NCBI GenBank assembly: GCA_023101725.1
Contig: JALJCO010010480.1
Coordinates: 1-64,000 of the forward strand
DNA from: Atherinomorus stipes
Taxonomy: Eukaryota; Chordata; Actinopteri; Atheriniformes; Atherinidae
Direction: 5' to 3'
Length of the DNA stretch: 64,000 nucleotides
The notes beneath the pieces are model-generated. The model saw only the letters and a list, made by a program, of their open reading frames with translations, ran no database searches and was not told the DNA's origin. Shown piece after piece: positions 1 to 8,800 of this stretch (positions are counted from its first letter, which is position 1; each line of letters opens with the position of its first letter). The position numbers were made by a program, and so were the translations under genes.

Positions 1-387
1 GCTCATAACTTTCTTTCTGAACATCCGATCTTGAAAATTCCAAATGTAGCTGGTAGCTAGTGTCCAAAATAAGAAGGGCAAAAGGGTTGGAAGCAGCTCC
101 GGGTCGTTCCTGGGAAGCAGGAGCGAAACTTCCCCAATCGCAATATCTCGGCGAGAAACGCTTAATGGGGCGTTTTCGACACAGGAGCGTGTTAACCGTG
201 CCTTTGTGACTTGAGTGAGGATGAATTCATGTCTGGGACTCAGACACTATTAGAAACCTGCAAAAAGTTTGGCCTCTGCTGCTTTTTTGCAACCGTAGGA
301 GACGCGGTGTGACTTGCAACACTCAGGCCGCTTGTGAGCACCCGTAAAGCGGACAAGTTTCTGCGCGAGAGCCGGTGAAAAAGCAGA
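1..387. repeat. Unit 1: diverged monomer, 387 bp by compensating indels
   Basis: Compared with the reference this copy has three G instead of four in the run near position 101. It has C-to-T at position 167 (a CpG to TpG change), A-to-G near position 179 (window 178), and T-to-C at window 279. The T-run that forms the hairpin loop near 284 is 6 T instead of 5. The two length changes cancel. It is among the most diverged copies in the window. Confidence 0.9.
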
Positions 388-775
388 GCTCATAACTTTC
401 TTTCTGAACATCCGATCTTGAAAATTCCAAATGTAGCTGGTAGCTAGTGTCCAAAATAAGAAGGGCAAAAGGGTTGGAAGCAGCTCCGGGTCGTTCCTGG
501 GAAGCAGGGAGCGAAACTTCCCCAATCGCAATATCTCGGCGAGAAACGCTTAACGGGGCGTTTTCAACACAGGAGCGTGTTAACCGTGCCTTTGTGACTT
601 GAGTGAGGATGAATTCATGTCTGGGACTCAGACACTATTAGAAACCTGCAAAAGTTTGGCCTCTGTTGCTTTTTTTGCAACCGTAGGAGACGCGGTGTGA
701 CTTGCAACACTCAGGCCGCTTGTGAGCACCCGTAAAGCGGACAAGTTTCTGCGCGAGAGCCGGTGAAAAAGCAGA
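388..775. repeat. Unit 2: diverged monomer, 388 bp
   Basis: Four homopolymer length differences from the reference are seen: three instead of four G near position 101, an extra G in the run of gcagg near 121, four instead of five A near 263, and seven instead of five T near 284. They sum to +1. Position 271 carries T. Confidence 0.9.
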
Positions 776-2323
776 GCTCATAACTTTCTTTCTGAACATC
801 CGATCTTGAAAATTCCAAATGTAGCTGGTAGCTAGTGTCCAAAATAAGAAGGGCAAAAGGGTTGGAAGCAGCTCCGGGGTCGTTCCTGGGAAGCAGGAGC
901 GAAACTTCCCCAATCGCAATATCTCGGCGAGAAACGCTTAACGGGGCATTTTCAACACAGGAGCGTGTTAACCGTGCCTTTGTGACTTGAGTGAGGATGA
1001 ATTCATGTCTGGGACTCAGACACTATTAGAAACCTGCAAAAAGTTTGGCCTCTGTTGCTTTTTGCAACCGTAGGAGACGCGGTGTGACTTGCAACACTCA
1101 GGCCGCTTGTGAGCACCCGTAAAGCGGACAAGTTTCTGCGCGAGAGCCGGTGAAAAAGCAGAGCTCATAACTTTCTTTCTGAACATCCGATCTTGAAAAT
1201 TCCAAATGTAGCTGGTAGCTAGTGTCCAAAATAAGAAGGGCAAAAGGGTTGGAAGCAGCTCCGGGGTCGTTCCTGGGAAGCAGGAGCGAAACTTCCCCAA
1301 TCGCAATATCTCGGCGAGAAACGCTTAACGGGGCGTTTTCAACACAGGAGCGTGTTAACCGTGCCTTTGTGACTTGAGTGAGGATGAATTCATGTCTGGG
1401 ACTCAGACACTATTAGAAACCTGCAAAAAGTTGGGCCTCTGTTGCTTTTTGCAACCGTAGGAGACGCGGTGTGACTTGCAACACTCAGGCCGCTTGTGAG
1501 CACCCGTAAAGCGGACAAGTTTCTGCGCGAGAGCCGGTGAAAAAGCAGAGCTCATAACTTTCTTTCTGAACATCCGATCTTGAAAATTCCAAATGTAGCT
1601 GGTAGCTAGTGTCCAAAATAAGAAGGGCAAAAGGGTTGGAAGCAGCTCCGGGGTCGTTCCTGGGAAGCAGGAGCGAAACTTCCCCAATCGCAATATCTCG
1701 GCGAGAAACGCTTAACGGGGCGTTTTCAACACAGGAGCGTGTTAACCGTGCCTTTGTGACTTGAGTGAGGATGAATTCATGTCTGGGACTCAGACACTAT
1801 TAGAAACCTGCAAAAAGTTGGGCCTCTGTTGCTTTTTGCAACCGTAGGAGACGCGGTGTGACTTGCAACACTCAGGCCGCTTGTGAGCACCCGTAAAGCG
1901 GACAAGTTTCTGCGCGAGAGCCGGTGAAAAAGCAGAGCTCATAACTTTCTTTCTGAACATCCGATCTTGAAAATTCCAAATGTAGCTGGTAGCTAGTGTC
2001 CAAAATAAGAAGGGCAAAAGGGTTGGAAGCAGCTCCGGGGTCGTTCCTGGGAAGCAGGAGCGAAACTTCCCCAATCGCAATATCTCGGCGAGAAACGCTT
2101 AACGGGGCGTTTTCAACACAGGAGCGTGTTAACCGTGCCTTTGTGACTTGAGTGAGGATGAATTCATGTCTGGGACTCAGACACTATTAGAAACCTGCAA
2201 AAAGTTTGGCCTCTGTTGCTTTTTGCAACCGTAGGAGACGCGGTGTGACTTGCAACACTCAGGCCGCTTGTGAGCACCCGTAAAGCGGACAAGTTTCTGC
2301 GCGAGAGCCGGTGAAAAAGCAGA

Positions 2324-2708
2324 GCTCATAACTTTCTTTCTGAACATCCGATCTTGAAAATTCCAAATGTAGCTGGTAGCTAGTGTCCAAAATAAGAAGG
2401 GCAAAAGGGTTGGAAGCAGCTCCAGGGTCGTTGCTGGGAAGCAGGAGCGAAACTCCCAATCGCAATATCTCGGCGAGAAACGCTTAACGGGGCGTTTTCA
2501 ACACAGGAGCGTGTTAACCGTGCCTTTGTGACTTGAATGAGGATGAATTCATGTCTGGGACTCAGACACTATTAGAAACCTGCAAAAAGTTGGGCCTCTG
2601 TTGCTTTTTGCAACCGTAGGAGACGCGGTGTGACTTGCAACACTCAGGCCGCTTGTGAGCACCCGTAAAGCGGACAAGTTTCTGCGCGAGAGCCGGTGAA
2701 AAAGCAGA
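2324..2708. repeat. Unit 7: diverged monomer, 385 bp
   Basis: This copy has G-to-A at window 2424 (a CpG to CpA change), C-to-G at 2433, and a 2-bp deletion (TC) in the tract near 2454-2457. It is also the first copy with A at position 216 while position 173 is G. The deletion makes it the shortest monomer in the window. Confidence 0.92.
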
Positions 2709-2754
2709 GCTCATAACTTTCTTTCTGAACATCCGATCTTGAAAATTCCAAATG

Positions 2755-2767
2755 TAGCTGGTAGCTA
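2755..2767. repeat. Inverted repeat tagct-ggt-agcta, one per monomer
   Basis: Five-base arms are separated by three bases at monomer positions 47-59. I saw no variant copy. It may be a dyad binding site or chance. Nothing else supports a function. Confidence 0.7.
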
Positions 2768-2803
2768 GTGTCCAAAATAAGAAGGGCAAAAGGGTTGGAA
2801 GCA

Positions 2804-2833
2804 GCTCCGGGGTCGTTCCTGGGAAGCAGGAGC
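2804..2833. repeat. Nested inverted repeats gctcc...ggagc around ttcc-tg-ggaa
   Basis: Outer arms gctcc (96-100) and ggagc (121-125) enclose a second dyad, ttcc/ggaa (108-117). The G-run inside it varies in units 1 and 2, and unit 7 has two substitutions here. It could form a bulged stem-loop in a transcript. Short arms make chance a fair explanation. Confidence 0.6.
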
Positions 2834-2854
2834 GAAACTTCCCCAATCGCAATA

Positions 2855-2865
2855 TCTCGGCGAGA
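2855..2865. repeat. Inverted repeat tctcg-g-cgaga, one per monomer
   Basis: Five-base arms with a single central G lie at monomer positions 147-157, just upstream of variable sites 168 and 173. A one-base loop cannot close as a hairpin, so it would fold with a 4-bp stem and 3-base loop or act as a DNA dyad. It is unchanged in the copies I inspected. Confidence 0.65.
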
Positions 2866-2929
2866 AACGCTTAACGGGGCGTTTTCAACACAGGAGCGTG
2901 TTAACCGTGCCTTTGTGACTTGAGTGAGG

Positions 2930-2939
2930 ATGAATTCAT
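2930..2939. repeat. 10-bp perfect palindrome with EcoRI site, one per monomer
   Basis: The sequence atgaattcat (monomer positions 222-231) is its own reverse complement and contains GAATTC. Every monomer I checked keeps it, and a single site per unit means EcoRI digestion would give a 387-bp ladder. No function is implied by the sequence alone. Confidence 0.9.
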
Positions 2940-2948
2940 GTCTGGGAC

Positions 2949-3239
2949 TCAGACACTATTAGAAACCTGCAAAAAGTTGGGCCTCTGTTGCTTTTTGCAA
3001 CCGTAGGAGACGCGGTGTGACTTGCAACACTCAGGCCGCTTGTGAGCACCCGTAAAGCGGACAAGTTTCTGCGCGAGAGCCGGTGAAAAAGCAGAGCTCA
3101 TAACTTTCTTTCTGAACATCCGATCTTGAAAATTCCAAATGTAGCTGGTAGCTAGTGTCCAAAATAAGAAGGGCAAAAGGGTTGGAAGCAGCTCCGGGGT
3201 CGTTCCTGGGAAGCAGGAGCGAAACTTCCCCAATCGCAA
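2949..3239 (-). other. Recurrent 96-codon open frame, judged non-coding
   Basis: Each monomer has a minus-strand frame of 96 codons running from position 144 of one unit back to position 241 of the preceding one. It begins with TTG, not ATG, and ends in TGA. Because 387 is a multiple of three, the frame repeats identically in every regular unit. The translation has a hydrophobic patch near residues 17-33 but matches no family I recognise. Length changes in units 1, 2, 7, 55, 79, 83 and 101 all fall inside it and shift the frame, which argues against selection for a protein. I annotate it only so that it is not mistaken for about 165 genes. Confidence 0.85.
2987..3001. repeat. Hairpin-capable inverted repeat with T5 loop, one per monomer
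   Basis: Arms gttgc (279-283) and gcaac (289-293) flank a five-T loop. The loop is 6 T in unit 1 and 7 T in unit 2, so the arms are kept while the loop length varies. The stem is only 5 bp and would be weak as DNA cruciform. In a transcript it could form a small stem-loop. Confidence 0.75.
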
Positions 3240-3482
3240 TATCTCGGCGAGAAACGCTTAACGGGGCGTTTTCAACACAGGAGCGTGTTAACCGTGCCTT
3301 TGTGACTTGAATGAGGATGAATTCATGTCTGGGACTCAGACACTATTAGAAACCTGCAAAAAGTTGGGCCTCTGTTGCTTTTTGCAACCGTAGGAGACGC
3401 GGTGTGACTTGCAACACTCAGGCCGCTTGTGAGCACCCGTAAAGCGGACAAGTTTCTGCGCGAGAGCCGGTGAAAAAGCAGA

Positions 3483-3869
3483 GCTCATAACTTTCTTTCT
3501 GAACATCCGATCTTGAAAATTCCAAATGTAGCTGGTAGCTAGTGTCCAAAATAAGAAGGGCAAAAGGGTTGGAAGCAGCTCCGGGGTCGTTCCTGGGAAG
3601 CAGGAGCGAAACTTCCCCAATCGCAATATCTCGGCGAGAAACGCTTAACGGGGCATTTTCAACACAGGAGCGTGTTAACCGTGCCTGTGTGACTTGAATG
3701 AGGATGAATTCATGTCTGGGACTCAGACACTATTAGAAACCTGCAAAAAGTTGGGCCTCTGTTGCTTTTTGCAACCGTAGGAGACGCGGTGTGACTTGCA
3801 ACACTCAGGCCGCTTGTGAGCACCCGTAAAGCGGACAAGTTTCTGCGCGAGAGCCGGTGAAAAAGCAGA
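3483..3869. repeat. Unit 10: isolated A-A-G monomer with a private T-to-G
   Basis: This is the only A-A-G copy in block 1 before the type takes over at unit 16. It also has T-to-G at window 3687 (monomer position 205), which I saw in no other copy. It therefore does not look like the direct parent of block 2. Confidence 0.85.
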
Positions 3870-5804
3870 GCTCATAACTTTCTTTCTGAACATCCGATCT
3901 TGAAAATTCCAAATGTAGCTGGTAGCTAGTGTCCAAAATAAGAAGGGCAAAAGGGTTGGAAGCAGCTCCGGGGTCGTTCCTGGGAAGCAGGAGCGAAACT
4001 TCCCCAATCGCAATATCTCGGCGAGAAACGCTTAACGGGGCGTTTTCAACACAGGAGCGTGTTAACCGTGCCTTTGTGACTTGAATGAGGATGAATTCAT
4101 GTCTGGGACTCAGACACTATTAGAAACCTGCAAAAAGTTGGGCCTCTGTTGCTTTTTGCAACCGTAGGAGACGCGGTGTGACTTGCAACACTCAGGCCGC
4201 TTGTGAGCACCCGTAAAGCGGACAAGTTTCTGCGCGAGAGCCGGTGAAAAAGCAGAGCTCATAACTTTCTTTCTGAACATCCGATCTTGAAAATTCCAAA
4301 TGTAGCTGGTAGCTAGTGTCCAAAATAAGAAGGGCAAAAGGGTTGGAAGCAGCTCCGGGGTCGTTCCTGGGAAGCAGGAGCGAAACTTCCCCAATCGCAA
4401 TATCTCGGCGAGAAACGCTTAACGGGGCGTTTTCAACACAGGAGCGTGTTAACCGTGCCTTTGTGACTTGAATGAGGATGAATTCATGTCTGGGACTCAG
4501 ACACTATTAGAAACCTGCAAAAAGTTGGGCCTCTGTTGCTTTTTGCAACCGTAGGAGACGCGGTGTGACTTGCAACACTCAGGCCGCTTGTGAGCACCCG
4601 TAAAGCGGACAAGTTTCTGCGCGAGAGCCGGTGAAAAAGCAGAGCTCATAACTTTCTTTCTGAACATCCGATCTTGAAAATTCCAAATGTAGCTGGTAGC
4701 TAGTGTCCAAAATAAGAAGGGCAAAAGGGTTGGAAGCAGCTCCGGGGTCGTTCCTGGGAAGCAGGAGCGAAACTTCCCCAATCGCAATATCTCGGCGAGA
4801 AACGCTTAACGGGGCGTTTTCAACACAGGAGCGTGTTAACCGTGCCTTTGTGACTTGAGTGAGGATGAATTCATGTCTGGGACTCAGACACTATTAGAAA
4901 CCTGCAAAAAGTTGGGCCTCTGTTGCTTTTTGCAACCGTAGGAGACGCGGTGTGACTTGCAACACTCAGGCCGCTTGTGAGCACCCGTAAAGCGGACAAG
5001 TTTCTGCGCGAGAGCCGGTGAAAAAGCAGAGCTCATAACTTTCTTTCTGAACATCCGATCTTGAAAATTCCAAATGTAGCTGGTAGCTAGTGTCCAAAAT
5101 AAGAAGGGCAAAAGGGTTGGAAGCAGCTCCGGGGTCGTTCCTGGGAAGCAGGAGCGAAACTTCCCCAATCGCAATATCTCGGCGAGAAACGCTTAACGGG
5201 GCGTTTTCAACACAGGAGCGTGTTAACCGTGCCTTTGTGACTTGAGTGAGGATGAATTCATGTCTGGGACTCAGACACTATTAGAAACCTGCAAAAAGTT
5301 GGGCCTCTGTTGCTTTTTGCAACCGTAGGAGACGCGGTGTGACTTGCAACACTCAGGCCGCTTGTGAGCACCCGTAAAGCGGACAAGTTTCTGCGCGAGA
5401 GCCGGTGAAAAAGCAGAGCTCATAACTTTCTTTCTGAACATCCGATCTTGAAAATTCCAAATGTAGCTGGTAGCTAGTGTCCAAAATAAGAAGGGCAAAA
5501 GGGTTGGAAGCAGCTCCGGGGTCGTTCCTGGGAAGCAGGAGCGAAACTTCCCCAATCGCAATATCTCGGCGAGAAACGCTTAACGGGGCGTTTTCAACAC
5601 AGGAGCGTGTTAACCGTGCCTTTGTGACTTGAGTGAGGATGAATTCATGTCTGGGACTCAGACACTATTAGAAACCTGCAAAAAGTTGGGCCTCTGTTGC
5701 TTTTTGCAACCGTAGGAGACGCGGTGTGACTTGCAACACTCAGGCCGCTTGTGAGCACCCGTAAAGCGGACAAGTTTCTGCGCGAGAGCCGGTGAAAAAG
5801 CAGA

Positions 5805-8800
5805 GCTCATAACTTTCTTTCTGAACATCCGATCTTGAAAATTCCAAATGTAGCTGGTAGCTAGTGTCCAAAATAAGAAGGGCAAAAGGGTTGGAAGCAG
5901 CTCCGGGGTCGTTCCTGGGAAGCAGGAGCGAAACTTCCCCAATCGCAATATCTCGGCGAGAAACGCTTAACGGGGCATTTTCAACACAGGAGCGTGTTAA
6001 CCGTGCCTTTGTGACTTGAATGAGGATGAATTCATGTCTGGGACTCAGACACTATTAGAAACCTGCAAAAAGTTGGGCCTCTGTTGCTTTTTGCAACCGT
6101 AGGAGACGCGGTGTGACTTGCAACACTCAGGCCGCTTGTGAGCACCCGTAAAGCGGACAAGTTTCTGCGCGAGAGCCGGTGAAAAAGCAGAGCTCATAAC
6201 TTTCTTTCTGAACATCCGATCTTGAAAATTCCAAATGTAGCTGGTAGCTAGTGTCCAAAATAAGAAGGGCAAAAGGGTTGGAAGCAGCTCCGGGGTCGTT
6301 CCTGGGAAGCAGGAGCGAAACTTCCCCAATCGCAATATCTCGGCGAGAAACGCTTAACGGGGCATTTTCAACACAGGAGCGTGTTAACCGTGCCTTTGTG
6401 ACTTGAATGAGGATGAATTCATGTCTGGGACTCAGACACTATTAGAAACCTGCAAAAAGTTGGGCCTCTGTTGCTTTTTGCAACCGTAGGAGACGCGGTG
6501 TGACTTGCAACACTCAGGCCGCTTGTGAGCACCCGTAAAGCGGACAAGTTTCTGCGCGAGAGCCGGTGAAAAAGCAGAGCTCATAACTTTCTTTCTGAAC
6601 ATCCGATCTTGAAAATTCCAAATGTAGCTGGTAGCTAGTGTCCAAAATAAGAAGGGCAAAAGGGTTGGAAGCAGCTCCGGGGTCGTTCCTGGGAAGCAGG
6701 AGCGAAACTTCCCCAATCGCAATATCTCGGCGAGAAACGCTTAACGGGGCATTTTCAACACAGGAGCGTGTTAACCGTGCCTTTGTGACTTGAATGAGGA
6801 TGAATTCATGTCTGGGACTCAGACACTATTAGAAACCTGCAAAAAGTTGGGCCTCTGTTGCTTTTTGCAACCGTAGGAGACGCGGTGTGACTTGCAACAC
6901 TCAGGCCGCTTGTGAGCACCCGTAAAGCGGACAAGTTTCTGCGCGAGAGCCGGTGAAAAAGCAGAGCTCATAACTTTCTTTCTGAACATCCGATCTTGAA
7001 AATTCCAAATGTAGCTGGTAGCTAGTGTCCAAAATAAGAAGGGCAAAAGGGTTGGAAGCAGCTCCGGGGTCGTTCCTGGGAAGCAGGAGCGAAACTTCCC
7101 CAATCGCAATATCTCGGCGAGAAACGCTTAACGGGGCATTTTCAACACAGGAGCGTGTTAACCGTGCCTTTGTGACTTGAATGAGGATGAATTCATGTCT
7201 GGGACTCAGACACTATTAGAAACCTGCAAAAAGTTGGGCCTCTGTTGCTTTTTGCAACCGTAGGAGACGCGGTGTGACTTGCAACACTCAGGCCGCTTGT
7301 GAGCACCCGTAAAGCGGACAAGTTTCTGCGCGAGAGCCGGTGAAAAAGCAGAGCTCATAACTTTCTTTCTGAACATCCGATCTTGAAAATTCCAAATGTA
7401 GCTGGTAGCTAGTGTCCAAAATAAGAAGGGCAAAAGGGTTGGAAGCAGCTCCGGGGTCGTTCCTGGGAAGCAGGAGCGAAACTTCCCCAATCGCAATATC
7501 TCGGCGAGAAACGCTTAACGGGGCATTTTCAACACAGGAGCGTGTTAACCGTGCCTTTGTGACTTGAATGAGGATGAATTCATGTCTGGGACTCAGACAC
7601 TATTAGAAACCTGCAAAAAGTTGGGCCTCTGTTGCTTTTTGCAACCGTAGGAGACGCGGTGTGACTTGCAACACTCAGGCCGCTTGTGAGCACCCGTAAA
7701 GCGGACAAGTTTCTGCGCGAGAGCCGGTGAAAAAGCAGAGCTCATAACTTTCTTTCTGAACATCCGATCTTGAAAATTCCAAATGTAGCTGGTAGCTAGT
7801 GTCCAAAATAAGAAGGGCAAAAGGGTTGGAAGCAGCTCCGGGGTCGTTCCTGGGAAGCAGGAGCGAAACTTCCCCAATCGCAATATCTCGGCGAGAAACG
7901 CTTAACGGGGCATTTTCAACACAGGAGCGTGTTAACCGTGCCTTTGTGACTTGAATGAGGATGAATTCATGTCTGGGACTCAGACACTATTAGAAACCTG
8001 CAAAAAGTTGGGCCTCTGTTGCTTTTTGCAACCGTAGGAGACGCGGTGTGACTTGCAACACTCAGGCCGCTTGTGAGCACCCGTAAAGCGGACAAGTTTC
8101 TGCGCGAGAGCCGGTGAAAAAGCAGAGCTCATAACTTTCTTTCTGAACATCCGATCTTGAAAATTCCAAATGTAGCTGGTAGCTAGTGTCCAAAATAAGA
8201 AGGGCAAAAGGGTTGGAAGCAGCTCCGGGGTCGTTCCTGGGAAGCAGGAGCGAAACTTCCCCAATCGCAATATCTCGGCGAGAAACGCTTAACGGGGCAT
8301 TTTCAACACAGGAGCGTGTTAACCGTGCCTTTGTGACTTGAATGAGGATGAATTCATGTCTGGGACTCAGACACTATTAGAAACCTGCAAAAAGTTGGGC
8401 CTCTGTTGCTTTTTGCAACCGTAGGAGACGCGGTGTGACTTGCAACACTCAGGCCGCTTGTGAGCACCCGTAAAGCGGACAAGTTTCTGCGCGAGAGCCG
8501 GTGAAAAAGCAGAGCTCATAACTTTCTTTCTGAACATCCGATCTTGAAAATTCCAAATGTAGCTGGTAGCTAGTGTCCAAAATAAGAAGGGCAAAAGGGT
8601 TGGAAGCAGCTCCGGGGTCGTTCCTGGGAAGCAGGAGCGAAACTTCCCCAATCGCAATATCTCGGCGAGAAACGCTTAACGGGGCATTTTCAACACAGGA
8701 GCGTGTTAACCGTGCCTTTGTGACTTGAATGAGGATGAATTCATGTCTGGGACTCAGACACTATTAGAAACCTGCAAAAAGTTGGGCCTCTGTTGCTTTT

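Larger units (their letters stand above)
2709..3095 (+). repeat. Reference 387-bp monomer (unit 8, haplotype G-G-G)
   Basis: This clean copy is used as the coordinate reference. It has 192 G+C of 387 (about 50%), with 106 G and 86 C on the plus strand, so it is mildly G-skewed. It has 21 CpGs against about 24 expected from composition. Recurrent variant sites are 168 (window 2876), 173 (2881), 216 (2924) and 271 (2979). Short internal direct repeats are seen: ggaagcag at 89-96 and 114-121, caggagcg at 119-126 and 183-190, and tgtgacttg at 206-214 and 308-316. Their spacings (25, 64, 102 bp) share no common period, so I see no evidence that the monomer is itself a multimer of a smaller unit. 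The + strand label is arbitrary. Confidence 0.95.
1..5804. repeat. Array block 1: mixed, more diverged monomers (units 1-15)
   Basis: Fifteen monomers carry most of the private variation in the window. B-C-D haplotypes in order are GGT, GGT, AGT, GGG, GGG, GGT, GAG, GGG, GAG, AAG, GAG, GAG, GGG, GGG, GGG. Units 1, 2 and 7 have further substitutions and indels, and unit 10 has one private substitution. All four B/C combinations (GG, AA, GA, AG) occur within this 5.8 kb. Greater divergence here than in the blocks to the right suggests proximity to an array edge or an older, less homogenised zone. The window does not reach a boundary, so that is inference. Confidence 0.9.

Noticed and set aside
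2816..2825. STAT-like factor site ttcctgggaa
   Set aside because: A 10-bp degenerate match is expected by chance in sequence this long, and nothing around it supports a regulatory element.
2804..2833. RNA polymerase III internal promoter or tRNA-derived (SINE) origin of the monomer
   Set aside because: The ggtcgttcc stretch only loosely recalls a B box. No A box at suitable spacing, no tRNA-like fold and no terminal poly-A were found.
3061..3095. 5S rRNA gene or rDNA spacer identity, from a gcgagag-like stretch
   Set aside because: The similarity is a few bases only. No 5S, 18S, 5.8S or 28S rRNA segment is recognisable anywhere in the monomer.
2709..3095. Monomer built from smaller ancestral subrepeats
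   Set aside because: Three 8-9 bp direct repeats occur at spacings of 25, 64 and 102 bp with no shared period and no flanking similarity, so chance is enough.
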